A stretch of 48,786 nt of DNA from Actinomycetota bacterium (GTDB lineage: Bacteria > Actinomycetota > Actinomycetes > Nanopelagicales > Nanopelagicaceae). The translations under genes and the position numbers were made by a program. Under the pieces are notes generated by a model. That model was not told where the DNA came from. It ran no database searches and was given only the letters and a program-made list of their open reading frames with translations. This document shows positions 1-10,227 of the stretch, piece by piece (position 1 is the stretch's first letter; every line of letters begins with the position of its first letter). Location of the stretch: assembly GCA_947489605.1 (NCBI GenBank), contig CANLEG010000003.1, forward strand, positions 1-48,786, written 5' to 3'.

Positions 1-117
1 AGAAGTGAGACATCTCGATCAGCAGAATTTTCGGAATTCTTTCGTGATCTTGCCCGCTACCGCGGCATCAAGGCTCTTACTCCTTTGCAACTTAAGGTTG
101 ATCCATTTGTGATTTAG
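1..117 (+). CDS. priA: C-terminal fragment of a protein, probably primosomal protein N' (PriA)
   Basis: Frame 1 is open from the window edge to TAG at 115-117 (...ALTPLQLKVDPFVI*). The end pattern and position upstream of def-fmt fit actinobacterial priA. Confidence 0.5.
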   Translation, partial: RSETSRSAEFSEFFRDLARYRGIKALTPLQLKVDPFVI

Positions 118-151
118 GTAATTTACAGAGGTTTGGAATAGAATTGAGCCT

Positions 152-712
152 GTGTCTGTTCAAGAAATAAGGTTATTCGGCGATCCAGTGCTTGCTACTC
201 CTGCGAGCCCAGTTATAACTTTCGATAAAGAACTTCGAAATCTAGTTAAAGATTTAACGGAAACTATGTTGGATGCTCCTGGTGCCGGCCTAGCCGCACC
301 TCAGATAGGTGTTTCTCTGCAAGTATTTGTGTGGAACATCGAAGAGAGTGATGGACACTTAATCAATCCGACTCTGAACTTATCAGCGGAAATGCAAGAC
401 GGTGAAGAGGGTTGTTTGAGTTTCCCAGGTTTAGTTTATGAAACACCACGTGCCTTTCGCGCAGTCGCTAAAGGATTCAATATGCACGGCGAACCCGTAA
501 CCATTGAAGGAAGCGAACTTTTAGCTCGAGTATTTCAACATGAGACCGACCACTTAAATGGAATTGTATTCATAGATCGCTTGCTAGTTGAGGAGCGTAA
601 AATTGCGATGTCGGATATTAGAAATTCGGAATGGTTTGGGAACGCATCAGCAATGGGTCATACGCCAATCGTACGAATTAGCCCGCATCAAACGAATGGA
701 CTGGCACTTTAG
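152..712 (+). CDS. def: Peptide deformylase
   Basis: GAGLAAPQIG, EGCLSFP and HETDHLNG motifs; GTG start. Confidence 0.97.
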   Translation: MSVQEIRLFGDPVLATPASPVITFDKELRNLVKDLTETMLDAPGAGLAAPQIGVSLQVFVWNIEESDGHLINPTLNLSAEMQDGEEGCLSFPGLVYETPRAFRAVAKGFNMHGEPVTIEGSELLARVFQHETDHLNGIVFIDRLLVEERKIAMSDIRNSEWFGNASAMGHTPIVRISPHQTNGLAL

Positions 713-1630
713 ATGCAATTATCGATAGCTAGTTCCTCACTTGTAGCAATCCCTATCGTCGAAGCTATTCTGGCGAGCGAACACACCTTAGGATCGATTA
801 TCACCAACCCTGATAAACCAACGGGGCGAGGCAAGAAGATTGAAGCGAACGAATTGGCGCAATGGGCCGAAGAAAAAGGTCTCGAGATTTCTAAACCTGC
901 CGACACTTCAGAACTGAACCGACACTTACTTTCATCGCAACCACAATTAATTATTACCTGCGCATACGGCAGGTTGATTCCAGTCGAGCTTCTGCACGGA
1001 CCAAGATTTGGATGGGTTAATTTGCACTTCTCTATTCTGCCAAAATTGCGGGGCGCAGCTCCAGTGCAGTGGGCAATTCTCAATGGCGAAACTACAACTG
1101 GTTACACGATATTTAAATTGGATAAAGGAATGGATACTGGTCCGGTCTACGTATCCAAGGAAGTGAATATCAACGAAAGTGATACAACACCGATCCTCTT
1201 GGAAAAGTTAGCAGTGTTGGCTATTCCTGATGTACTCGATTTGATTTCAAAAATTGGTAGGACGAAGGCAACGCCGCAACCCCTTTCAGGCGCAACTTTT
1301 GCTCCAAAAATTTCAAAAGAAATGGCTCGCATTGATTGGAAAAATCCAACTGAAACAATCCTGCGTCAGGACCGCGCACTTTCGGATAACCCAGGAATCT
1401 GGAGCAATTTCAACGGTGAACGGATTTCTATCTTCAACTTAAAGGAAGTTATTGTCGCTAATGGACTTGAATCTCCGGGAGATATTGAATTCGTAGGCGA
1501 GCAACTATTGGTAAGAACTTCGGACAGTGTTGTTGAGATAGGGGAGGTAACTCCTGCAGGTAAGAAACGTATGAGCGGTGCCGATTTTGCCCGGGGCGCA
1601 AGGTTGACCGTGGGTTCCAAGTTTGAGTAG
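713..1630 (+). CDS. fmt: Methionyl-tRNA formyltransferase
   Basis: NLHFSILPKLRGAAPVQWAILNGE motif; directly follows def. Confidence 0.97.
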   Translation: MQLSIASSSLVAIPIVEAILASEHTLGSIITNPDKPTGRGKKIEANELAQWAEEKGLEISKPADTSELNRHLLSSQPQLIITCAYGRLIPVELLHGPRFGWVNLHFSILPKLRGAAPVQWAILNGETTTGYTIFKLDKGMDTGPVYVSKEVNINESDTTPILLEKLAVLAIPDVLDLISKIGRTKATPQPLSGATFAPKISKEMARIDWKNPTETILRQDRALSDNPGIWSNFNGERISIFNLKEVIVANGLESPGDIEFVGEQLLVRTSDSVVEIGEVTPAGKKRMSGADFARGARLTVGSKFE

Positions 1631-2978
1631 TAAACCTTTCGGAAAGCCAAAACCAGGGGCGGCAAGATTAGTTGCATACGATTTGGTCAGTCAGGTTAAT
1701 AGAGGTGGCGCATTTGCAAATTTACGGCTACCAGAACTACTAGATAATTCAAACCTAGATCTACGCGACAGGTCATTTGTTACCGAGCTTGCATATGGCA
1801 CATTGCGAATGCAAGGCAAGCATGATTATGCAATTTCAAAGAAAGCTGATCGACCTATCGAAGAGTTAGATGAAAAGATTGTGGATCTGCTTCGAATTGG
1901 CATTCATCAAATATTTGAAATGCGGGTTTCTGTTCACGCGGCCGTAGGAGAAACTGTTGAAGTAGCTAGAGCTGTAGCGGGTGAATCAAAGGCTACGTAT
2001 ATAAATGCAGTTCTTCGATCGATTTCAGCTGATCTAGATATCTACAATGATTTGGAATCTAACGCGAATATTTCAGATCTTGAAAAACTTTCAATTCTTT
2101 ACTCCCACCCGATTTGGATTATCACTGCATATTATGATCAACTTAAAGACTGGGATGCGGTAACCGATTTGCTTCGACAAAATAACATCCCCGTAGCCCC
2201 ACATATAGTTTCTTGGCCTGGCAAGTCAACGGTATCTGAAATTCTAGAAACCGGGGGAGAGAAACTTGCAATTGGGACTTACTCGGTGATGTCCAACCAT
2301 TTGCCAAACGAATATCCTGCTATCAAAGACAAGCGAGCTGGAATTCAAGACATGGGATCGCAATTAGTCTCGGAAATATTTTTTGCTACAAAGAACAATG
2401 CTCCGCAAAAATGGCTCGACCTTTGTGCTGGCCCTGGTGGAAAAGCAGCTCTGCTACATAACTTATTGCAGGTTGAGAAACCGAACGATGGATTTCTTGC
2501 AAATGAACCAACACTGCATCGTGCCGAACTAGTAGCAAGAGTCGTTCCAAAAAATAAGATTGTCTCTTTCGATGGCCGAGATGTTGCTAGTTTCAAAGAA
2601 ACTTATGATCGAATCCTCATAGATGCGCCTTGCTCTGGCCTTGGAGCCCTACGTCGCCGACCGGAAGCTAGATGGCGCAGGAGTATTAACGATCTTAAGG
2701 AACTTCTTCCCTTGCAACGTGAATTGATCGACGCGGCTTATCAAATGTTAAACCCTGGAGGCATCATTGGGTTTGTAACTTGTTCGCCGTTATTGGCTGA
2801 GACGAAGAGTCAGGTGTTAGACGCAAAGTTCCGCCACAAGGACTTGAGCATTCTAGATATCTCAAAATTTTCACCCTCTGGGCAGACCGGCGTCAGTGAA
2901 GATGGAACCATGCAGTTATGGACACATTTAGATGGTTCTGATTCGATGTTCATGGCGTTGCTTCAAAAATCTGCATAG
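1623..2978 (+). CDS. rsmB: 16S rRNA (cytosine-C5) methyltransferase, RsmB/Sun family
   Basis: NusB-like N-terminus, LCAGPGGKAALL and DAPCSGLGALRRRPEARWRR motifs; overlaps the fmt end. Confidence 0.95.
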   Translation: MSSKPFGKPKPGAARLVAYDLVSQVNRGGAFANLRLPELLDNSNLDLRDRSFVTELAYGTLRMQGKHDYAISKKADRPIEELDEKIVDLLRIGIHQIFEMRVSVHAAVGETVEVARAVAGESKATYINAVLRSISADLDIYNDLESNANISDLEKLSILYSHPIWIITAYYDQLKDWDAVTDLLRQNNIPVAPHIVSWPGKSTVSEILETGGEKLAIGTYSVMSNHLPNEYPAIKDKRAGIQDMGSQLVSEIFFATKNNAPQKWLDLCAGPGGKAALLHNLLQVEKPNDGFLANEPTLHRAELVARVVPKNKIVSFDGRDVASFKETYDRILIDAPCSGLGALRRRPEARWRRSINDLKELLPLQRELIDAAYQMLNPGGIIGFVTCSPLLAETKSQVLDAKFRHKDLSILDISKFSPSGQTGVSEDGTMQLWTHLDGSDSMFMALLQKSA

Positions 2979-3025
2979 TAAATGAAATAGAATCTAATCA
3001 ACGTATTTGACTGGGGGATTGCAAA

Positions 3026-3697
3026 GTGATTCGAATCTGCCCAAGTATTTTGAATGCAGACCGCAGCAATCTGGGTTCAGAGATTTCTAGAATTGCCAAG
3101 CAATCCGATCTTCTCCACCTCGATGTGATGGACAATGTTTTTGTCCCTAATCAGACCTTCACACTCGCTGAAAGTCAGAAAATTATTGCCGAATCAGCGC
3201 TGCCAGTCGATACACATTTGATGATTGCAGATCCCGATGAACAAGCGCATTTGTACGCGAAGGCAGGTTCAAAAAGCGTGACTTTTCATTTTGAGGCGAG
3301 TAAGGCACCAGGTGCCACAATCGCAAGGATTGCAACCGATGGGGCAAGAGTTGGTGTCGCTCTAAAGCCAACAACGCCATTTCACGTGATTGCGCCGTTT
3401 TTGGAAGATATCGACATGTTGTTGATCATGACAGTGGAGCCAGGATTCGGTGGCCAGAGCTTTATGACCGATATGTTGCCAAAGATTCAAGAGGCCCGAA
3501 CCGAAATTGATGCACATCACTTTGGCAAGATCTGGCTACAAGTTGATGGTGGAATCTCATTGGAGACAATCGCTCTGGCGCGATCTGCAGGGGCAGACAC
3601 TTTCGTTGCAGGAAGCGCAGTATTTAAAGCAGATATTCCAGGTGTAATGGTTGATCAATTACGGGCGTTAGCTGAAAATACCAAACCTAGTCAGTGA
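3026..3697 (+). CDS. rpe: Ribulose-phosphate 3-epimerase
   Basis: ICPSILNAD, LHLDVMDN, TVEPGFGGQSF and LQVDGGI motifs. Confidence 0.97.
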   Translation: MIRICPSILNADRSNLGSEISRIAKQSDLLHLDVMDNVFVPNQTFTLAESQKIIAESALPVDTHLMIADPDEQAHLYAKAGSKSVTFHFEASKAPGATIARIATDGARVGVALKPTTPFHVIAPFLEDIDMLLIMTVEPGFGGQSFMTDMLPKIQEARTEIDAHHFGKIWLQVDGGISLETIALARSAGADTFVAGSAVFKADIPGVMVDQLRALAENTKPSQ

Positions 3698-3718
3698 TAT
3701 TTAGGTTAAAATTCACCA

Positions 3719-3982
3719 ATGAAGAACTTCGAATCGTTATGGCTGGAATTAAATCAATTGGCACTTTCTAAGCCAGAAGGTTCGTCCACGGTTCGAGAAC
3801 TTGAATTGGGCGTTCACGCCATTGGAAAGAAGATCATCGAAGAAGCAGGAGAAGTTTGGATAGCTGCTGAATACCAGAGTGATTCAGAGTTAGCTCTCGA
3901 AATTAGTCAATTGCTTTACCACCTACAAGTTCTAATGATTGCTCGTAACATCAAATTAGACGACGTCTATAAGAATCTATAG
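3719..3982 (+). CDS. hisE: Phosphoribosyl-ATP pyrophosphatase
   Basis: [19 protein letters not shown] motif; adjacent to hisG. Confidence 0.95.
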   Translation: MKNFESLWLELNQLALSKPEGSSTVRELELGVHAIGKKIIEEAGEVWIAAEYQSDSELALEISQLLYHLQVLMIARNIKLDDVYKNL

Positions 3983-3994
3983 TTAGGAAAACAA

Positions 3995-4843
3995 TTGACT
4001 TTAAAGATTGCAGTACCAAATAAGGGCTCGTTAGCTGAAAGTTCTGCGCTAATGTTAAAGGAAGCGGGTTATAGACAACGCAATGATCTACGGGATTTAG
4101 TATTTATTGATCCTGAGAATCAAGTGGAGTTCTATTATCTACGTCCCAGGGATATTGCGGTCTATGTCGGAAGCGGCGAACTTGAGGCAGGAATTACCGG
4201 GCGAGATTTACTTTTAGATTCTGGTGCACCTGCGAGTGAAGTCCTACCGCTAGATTTTGGGCGAAGTACATTTCGTTTTGCGGGTCCTGGTGAGAAGAAA
4301 TTTACCGAAAAAGATCTTGCTGGTAAGCGAATAGCCACTGCATATCCAGGTCTCTTAGAAAGCTTCCTTGACTCTAAAAATTTAAAGGCCACTATCGTTA
4401 AATTGGACGGCGCAGTAGAAAGTTCCATCCGCCTTGGCGTTGCTGATGTTATTGCGGATGTTGTATCAACTGGGGGAACGCTTAGAGCGGCAGGATTGAG
4501 TATTTTCGGAGAAGTTCTTTTAGAAAGTGAAGCCATTCTGGTAACTAGAAACGGAAAAACCATCTCGCCGGCGATTGAAACATTGATCCGTAGATTAAAT
4601 GGCGTAGTGATTGCGCGTCAGTATGTGTTGGTTGATTACGACGTAGAAAATGTAAATTTGGAGAAAGCTTGTGCACTAACTCCAGGTATTGAATCGCCGA
4701 CCATCTCACCACTGCAGAAGAGTGGTTGGAATGCAGTGCGAGCTATGGTTAAACGCTCCGAGATAAATCGTATTATGGATGAACTGTGGCAAGTTGGAGC
4801 ACGTGGAATTTTAGTAACTGATATTCACGCCTGTCGTCTTTAA
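3995..4843 (+). CDS. hisG: ATP phosphoribosyltransferase (long form)
   Basis: LKIAVPNKGSLAE start, ITGRDLLLDSG, C-terminal regulatory domain. Confidence 0.96.
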   Translation: MTLKIAVPNKGSLAESSALMLKEAGYRQRNDLRDLVFIDPENQVEFYYLRPRDIAVYVGSGELEAGITGRDLLLDSGAPASEVLPLDFGRSTFRFAGPGEKKFTEKDLAGKRIATAYPGLLESFLDSKNLKATIVKLDGAVESSIRLGVADVIADVVSTGGTLRAAGLSIFGEVLLESEAILVTRNGKTISPAIETLIRRLNGVVIARQYVLVDYDVENVNLEKACALTPGIESPTISPLQKSGWNAVRAMVKRSEINRIMDELWQVGARGILVTDIHACRL

Positions 4844-4845
4844 AC

Positions 4846-6060
4846 TTAGTTGATTCGGTCTGCGCTCTCTATTTCACCACGGGTTATTCCCATTAGATAA
4901 AGAACTGAATCCAAATATGGTGAATTAATTGAACTATCTGCAGCTGCCCGAACTGCAGGCTTAGCGTTGAAGGCTATGCCCAATCCTGCAATTTCTAACA
5001 TTCCTAGATCGTTGGCACCATCACCGATAGCAATTGTTTGGGCTAAGCCAACACCCTCTTTATCGGCGAAATCTCGCAGCGCATTCGCTTTTGCGTCTCG
5101 ATCAATTATTGCACCGGTTATTGCACCGGTAAGTTTTCCATCTTTGATTTCGAGTTTGTTAGCACGGTAGTAATCGATGTTCAGCTCGTTTAGCAATGGT
5201 TCGATAACATCCAAAAATCCACCAGAAACAACACCTACTTTATGACCAAGGCGATGGAGAGTGCGGATTAAAGTACGCGCACCTGGAGTGAGAGTTATTT
5301 CGTCCTTGACCTCGTTTAGAATTGCGATATCAGCCCCTGCCAATAAAGCTACGCGCTCTTTCAGGGATGTGCTGAAATCAATTTCACCGCGCATCGCGCG
5401 ATCTGTAATTGCTACAACTTTAGCTCCAACACCAAATTTCGCGGCAATTAGGTCAATCACTTCTTCTTGAATGAGCGTGGAATCCATGTCCAGAAGAACA
5501 ATGCGTTTGGCACGTCGAGTAAGTCCACTTTGCTCCACAGCGATATCTATTCCGTTTGCTTGCGCGATTTCGGCAAGTTCTCGTTGGATTATCTTTAGAT
5601 CGCCTTCATCCAAACTTAAGGAGACTTCAAACTCAATTGCCGTGAGTGGATAAGACGCCGTGCGATGAATTCGATCTATATTTCCACCTCGAGCTGCAAT
5701 TTTCGCAGCTAGGGCGCCGATGCCCGCAGGGCGTAAATTTTGCGAGAGCGCCACAATATGTAAATTTGCATTTGAATTTTCGTTTTTGGCTTGATCTGTG
5801 AAATCTATAGCGAGATCTAACCCGAGTCTTTTAGTTGTATCCAGTAAATCTGATTCGATCGCAGCGGCATGAGCAGGATCCAGTGAGATCAGAGTTGTCA
5901 GGATTAATCGCCCACGAATGAGAACCTGTTCGATATCTAAAATCGTTACTGCGAATGGTTCAAGGGTGGCAAACAAAGCCTGCGTAACCCCAGGCGCATC
6001 AACGCCTGAAATTAGAATTAACCCAGTGTGTTCTAGCTTCTCAAACTTATCTTGACTCAC
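4846..6060 (-). CDS. serB: Phosphoserine phosphatase with N-terminal ACT domains
   Basis: HAD motif VLLDMDSTLIQEEVIDLIA, VVSGGF, IGDGANDLGML. Confidence 0.95.
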   Translation of the reverse strand: MSQDKFEKLEHTGLILISGVDAPGVTQALFATLEPFAVTILDIEQVLIRGRLILTTLISLDPAHAAAIESDLLDTTKRLGLDLAIDFTDQAKNENSNANLHIVALSQNLRPAGIGALAAKIAARGGNIDRIHRTASYPLTAIEFEVSLSLDEGDLKIIQRELAEIAQANGIDIAVEQSGLTRRAKRIVLLDMDSTLIQEEVIDLIAAKFGVGAKVVAITDRAMRGEIDFSTSLKERVALLAGADIAILNEVKDEITLTPGARTLIRTLHRLGHKVGVVSGGFLDVIEPLLNELNIDYYRANKLEIKDGKLTGAITGAIIDRDAKANALRDFADKEGVGLAQTIAIGDGANDLGMLEIAGLGIAFNAKPAVRAAADSSINSPYLDSVLYLMGITRGEIESADRIN

Positions 6061-6119
6061 TCGCCTAGATTAGCGGTTTGTAGCGTTAAGCCGCGTCGCT
6101 TACAGGTATCTTTACGCCT

Positions 6120-6905
6120 GTGATTCCAGTTCTGCACCTAAAAAATGTTTCGGTTGTTCGCGAGGGCAAAACAATTTTAGGCCCTCTCGATTGGGCAGTT
6201 AACGAGAACGAACGGTGGGTAATTCTGGGACCAAATGGTGCTGGTAAATCAACTCTTTTCTCACTTTGCTCGAGTCAGATTCACCCTACAAGTGGTTCAG
6301 TAGAAATTCTTGGCGCAAGGCTTGGTGCTGTTGATGTTTTTGAACTCCGTCCTCGAATTGGATTTATGGGTTCGACGCTTTTAAATTTGTTTCCAGAAGA
6401 TGAAAAAGTAATCGACATAGTTTTAACAGCGGCTTACGCAATGTTAGGTAGATGGAATGAGAATTACGAGCTTTGGGATGAATCTAGGGCGCAGGGTTTA
6501 CTCACAACACTTGGCGTTCGAGAGTTGGCGAATAGAAAGTTCTTTACCCTTAGTGAGGGCGAAAAGAAGCGAACACTAATCGCACGAGCGCTCATGGCCG
6601 ATCCAGAAATCTTATTGCTCGATGAACCAGCTTCTGGGTTAGATTTAGGAGGGCGTGAGGATTTGTTGACGAGATTTGACTTGCTCGCAAAGGATCCAAA
6701 CGCGCCTGCGACTCTGATGATTACGCATCACATAGAAGAGATTCCGGCAGGGTCGACTCATGCACTACTTTTGAAATCAGGTGCGATAGTTGCAACTGGT
6801 GAAATTGCTACGGTTATAACCTCAGAGAATTTGAGCAGTGCTTACGATATGTCTATAAGCGTAACAATGCAGAATAATCGATATTCGGCAAACGCACTTA
6901 ATTAG
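6120..6905 (+). CDS. ABC transporter ATP-binding protein, stand-alone
   Basis: Walker A LGPNGAGKSTL, signature LSEGEKKRTLIARAL, Walker B ILLLDEPASGLD; no adjacent permease. Confidence 0.93.
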   Translation: MIPVLHLKNVSVVREGKTILGPLDWAVNENERWVILGPNGAGKSTLFSLCSSQIHPTSGSVEILGARLGAVDVFELRPRIGFMGSTLLNLFPEDEKVIDIVLTAAYAMLGRWNENYELWDESRAQGLLTTLGVRELANRKFFTLSEGEKKRTLIARALMADPEILLLDEPASGLDLGGREDLLTRFDLLAKDPNAPATLMITHHIEEIPAGSTHALLLKSGAIVATGEIATVITSENLSSAYDMSISVTMQNNRYSANALN

Positions 6906-7535
6906 ATGCTTTTCGAACTTCTACCGAAGCAATGGCAAGAGGCGCTTCCTTCTTCGAAACAGATACTAAATGAAATAGAGCTATCAGGGAGATATATTCC
7001 CGAGAGCTCAAAAATATTTGCAGCATTTAATCTTCCAATAGCCCAGATAAAGATCTGCATTATTGGTCAAGATCCCTATCCAAACCCAGAGCACGCTATG
7101 GGATTGTCATTTAGTATTCCAAATTCAATTACGAAATTTCCTCCAACGCTCCGGAATATTTTGAAGGAGGTCGAGTCTGATATTGGCTCGGTAATTGAGA
7201 GCGGCGATTTAACTAAATGGCAGAGTAACGGCGTAATGCTTCTGAATAGAGTGCTAACAACCACACCAAACATTAGCGCCGGTCATAAAAATATCGGTTG
7301 GCAGAAATTTACCGACGAAGTTGTCCGATATCTGGGGGAACGGCCAATCGTTTTCATTCTTTGGGGAAATAGCGCAGCCGAACTGGCAAAATTCATCCCG
7401 AAGAGCAATTTAATTCAGAGCGTTCATCCAAGTCCGCTATCTGCTTATCGTGGATTTTTTGGTTCCAAGCCGTTCTCTCGTAGTAACGAGAAGCTCCGCA
7501 AATTAGGAATTACTGAGATGGTCTGGAAAATCTAG
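6906..7535 (+). CDS. ung: Uracil-DNA glycosylase
   Basis: IGQDPYPNPEHAMGLSF and VHPSPLSAYRGFFGSKPFS motifs. Confidence 0.97.
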   Translation: MLFELLPKQWQEALPSSKQILNEIELSGRYIPESSKIFAAFNLPIAQIKICIIGQDPYPNPEHAMGLSFSIPNSITKFPPTLRNILKEVESDIGSVIESGDLTKWQSNGVMLLNRVLTTTPNISAGHKNIGWQKFTDEVVRYLGERPIVFILWGNSAAELAKFIPKSNLIQSVHPSPLSAYRGFFGSKPFSRSNEKLRKLGITEMVWKI

Positions 7536-8199
7536 TGACAATGTTCAAGCTAGTCGCGATCGAATTTCCGATGAACAGCGCAAACATTGCGGTGCCGATT
7601 CCAACAGAACCACCTAAGAGAGCACCAATGATTAAAATAGTAACTTCGATGGAGAGTCGAACTCGTGCGATTCTGATGCCTGTCTTATTGTGGATTGAAG
7701 TCATCAAACCATCGCGGGGACCAGGTCCTAGGCCGCAAGTTATATAAAGAGCAGATCCCATACCAACTAGGCCGATTCCGATTAGAACGTAAAGCATCTG
7801 CACCAGGATATTCATCTCGATTTTTGGAATGTGGTCAACTCCAACCTGGATAAAGACTGCAATTAACGCGATGTTTGCGAGTGTGCCAAAACCTGGACGC
7901 TCTTTCAGCGGTATCCAAAGTAGTAGAACTGCAATGCTCGTAATTGCTGTTGCTTCACCGACTGACAACGGAGTGCGCAAAGAAAGTCCCTGCGCAAAAA
8001 CTGACCAAGGGGAGTTGCCGATTGTTGACTGAATCAAGAGCGCGTCACCGATACCAAATATTGCGAGACCGAAAAACAAGATTGGTAAGTTTTTTAGATT
8101 CACTGACCAGCGCGAGGTCGCGGTCCAAGGGGTTTTGGGAATAGTTCTATGCGGCTTAAGAAATCGACCAATTTCCGCTAAATAGGTTGGCAATTTCAC
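7510..8199 (-). CDS. YczE/YitT-like multi-pass membrane protein
   Basis: Hydrophobic segments, GIGDALLIQSTIGNSPWSVFAQG and CGLGPGPRDGLMTSI; GTG start; 26-nt convergent overlap with ung. Confidence 0.8.
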   Translation of the reverse strand: MKLPTYLAEIGRFLKPHRTIPKTPWTATSRWSVNLKNLPILFFGLAIFGIGDALLIQSTIGNSPWSVFAQGLSLRTPLSVGEATAITSIAVLLLWIPLKERPGFGTLANIALIAVFIQVGVDHIPKIEMNILVQMLYVLIGIGLVGMGSALYITCGLGPGPRDGLMTSIHNKTGIRIARVRLSIEVTILIIGALLGGSVGIGTAMFALFIGNSIATSLNIVTRFSRPSQ

Positions 8200-8261
8200 T
8201 GTTAGAGTCTACCGATTCGACCGGAGGTTTGGGCAATGCATGTAGGGTATTTAGGATCGGT

Positions 8262-9005
8262 ATGACTGTAGGTTTCGTTGGACTTGGAACAACTATAAAT
8301 GTTCTAGCTATTCTTCTAGGTTCTGGCTTGGGCATTCTTGTCGGAGCCAAATTTCGAGAGAAAACTCGCGATCTAATTATTACTGCTCTTGGGTTTGTAA
8401 CACTTCTTGCGGCAGCAGATGCGATCAAAGAATTATGGAACGCAGGCTTCGCATCCGAGTTACCAAAAGGTTGGCCGATTCTGGTGATATTAGCTGCCCT
8501 GCTTATTGGTGCACTTATTGGTAACGCATTAGATATTGAAAGTCGCTTGGAAGTAATGGGCGTGAAAATTAAAGGAAGATTTGATCCGAATGGTTCAAGT
8601 CCCTTTGTTGATGGATTTGTATCCGCATCACTTCTCTTTGTCATTGGGCCGATGGCAATTCTTGGCTCGATCAGTGATGGAATGGGAACTGGAATTGATC
8701 AGCTTGTATTGAAAAGTATTCTCGATGGGGTGACATCTATAGCTTTCGCAGCCTCACTTGGCTGGGGTGTTGCGGTTTCGGCTCTACCAGTTGGAATTTA
8801 TCAATTCGCTTGGACTGGTGTCGGACTTTTTCTCGGTGCAGTTCTTCCGGAGTATCAAGTTTTGGCCATGACTGCCACTGGAGGAATTCTTTTGCTGGGG
8901 ATTTCATTTAGATTATTGAAGATAAAGCAAGTGCCGGTCGGAAATCTTTTGCCGGCACTATTTGTTGCCCCACTAGTTGCCGGACTTCTACATATTTTTA
9001 AGTAG
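8262..9005 (+). CDS. DUF554-family membrane protein
   Basis: GLGTTINVLAILLGSGLGILVG..., SLLFVIGPMAILGSISDG. ORF-track start at 8187 moved to ATG 8262, which has a TAGGAT box upstream. Confidence 0.85.
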   Translation: MTVGFVGLGTTINVLAILLGSGLGILVGAKFREKTRDLIITALGFVTLLAAADAIKELWNAGFASELPKGWPILVILAALLIGALIGNALDIESRLEVMGVKIKGRFDPNGSSPFVDGFVSASLLFVIGPMAILGSISDGMGTGIDQLVLKSILDGVTSIAFAASLGWGVAVSALPVGIYQFAWTGVGLFLGAVLPEYQVLAMTATGGILLLGISFRLLKIKQVPVGNLLPALFVAPLVAGLLHIFK

Positions 9006-9010
9006 TTCTT

Positions 9011-10051
9011 TTAGAATTTCTTGGTATCGATTACGAAGCGATATTTCACATCACTCTTTACTGTGCGTTCGTATGCTTCATTTATATAACCAGGTTCGAT
9101 CACTTCCACTTCACTCAAAATATTGTGTTTGCCACAGAAATCCAGCATCTCCTGAGTTTCGGCAATACCGCCAATCATGGAACCAGAGATAGAGCGGCGT
9201 TGGCCAAGAAGTGATGGCGTATTAATCTCGTAAGGTTTCCCTGGCAATCCGATTAAAACCAGAGTTCCATCCAACTGCAATAAGTCCACGAATGGTGTCA
9301 AGTCCATGTCAGCAGAGACGGTATTTAGAATTAGGTCAAAATCTTTTGGAAGCTTGGCTAAAGTGTCGAGATCTTTAGTAACGACGAAATCATCAGCGCC
9401 CATTGCTCGAGCATCTTTCTCTTTTGAAGGTGAGTGTGAAAAGACTGTTGTGTGCGCTCCTAAGGCTGCAGAAAACTTTAGGCCCATATGTCCAAGACCG
9501 CCGAGGCCAATGACGCCGACTTTTTTACCTTTTCCTGCGCCCCAGTTCTTCAGTGGAGAATACAAAGTTATTCCAGCGCAAAGTAGTGGCGCGACGCCAG
9601 CCATATCAAGATTGCTAGGAATTTTTACGGCGTAATCTTGGTCGACAACAAAGTTATCGCTATATCCACCTTGTGCAACAGTCTTACCGTCACGTTCGTA
9701 ACCGTTGTAAGTTCCAGTCATTCCTTGCGTGCAATATTGTTCGAGACCAGCTTTGCATGAAGAACACTCGCGACATGAATCGATAAATACACCGACCCCA
9801 ATGCGATCTCCGACTTTAAATTTAGTTACAGCGCTTCCGATTGCAGAAACAACGCCAGCAATTTCGTGACCTGGAACCATAGGAAATATTGCAGGACCCC
9901 ATTCTTCACGTGCCTGGTGAATATCTGAATGGCAGATGCCGGCGTACTCAATGGCTACTGCAACATCTGCAGGACGCAGTTCTCGTCTAGTAAAAGTAAA
10001 TGGGACGAGTGGTTTTGAAGCCTCTAATACTGCGTAACCTTTTGATTGCAT
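9011..10051 (-). CDS. Zinc-dependent NAD(P)-dependent alcohol dehydrogenase, cinnamyl-alcohol-dehydrogenase-like
   Basis: CHSDIHQAREEWG, PGHEIAGVV, GVFIDSCRECSSCKAGLEQYC and GLGGLGHMGLKF motifs. Confidence 0.94.
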   Translation of the reverse strand: MQSKGYAVLEASKPLVPFTFTRRELRPADVAVAIEYAGICHSDIHQAREEWGPAIFPMVPGHEIAGVVSAIGSAVTKFKVGDRIGVGVFIDSCRECSSCKAGLEQYCTQGMTGTYNGYERDGKTVAQGGYSDNFVVDQDYAVKIPSNLDMAGVAPLLCAGITLYSPLKNWGAGKGKKVGVIGLGGLGHMGLKFSAALGAHTTVFSHSPSKEKDARAMGADDFVVTKDLDTLAKLPKDFDLILNTVSADMDLTPFVDLLQLDGTLVLIGLPGKPYEINTPSLLGQRRSISGSMIGGIAETQEMLDFCGKHNILSEVEVIEPGYINEAYERTVKSDVKYRFVIDTKKF

Positions 10052-10106
10052 TTTTCTCCTTGTTTTTATTGAGTTGTTATTGATAGATAAATTGATTGAC
10101 CAGTTG

Positions 10107-10190
10107 TGTCCGAGAGGGGACTTGAACCCCTAATCCCTTGCGGGAACTAACACCTCAAGCTAGCGCGTCTGCCAATTCCGCCACCCGGAC
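10107..10190 (-). tRNA. tRNA-Leu (anticodon GAG)
   Basis: Reverse complement GTCCGGGTGGCGGAATTGGCAGACGCGCTAGCTTGAGGTGTTAG...GGTTCAAGTCCCCTCTCGGACA; 7-bp acceptor stem, long variable arm, T-loop GTTCAAGTC. Confidence 0.95.
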
Positions 10191-10227
10191 AGGTGAAAAA
10201 TCAGTAATTTGTGGCGCAAGGATACCA

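Noticed and set aside
709-1083. Numerous 60-130 aa ORFs antisense to clear genes (e.g. 709-1083, 4162-4563, 35122-35817, 39629-39967)
   Set aside because: Shadow ORFs of strongly supported genes; low-complexity Ser/Arg-rich translations and no recognisable domain.
10138-10227. ORF-track extension of the M20 peptidase to 10138
   Set aside because: It is antisense to a well-formed tRNA-Leu; ATG 10228 or GTG 10267 is more plausible.
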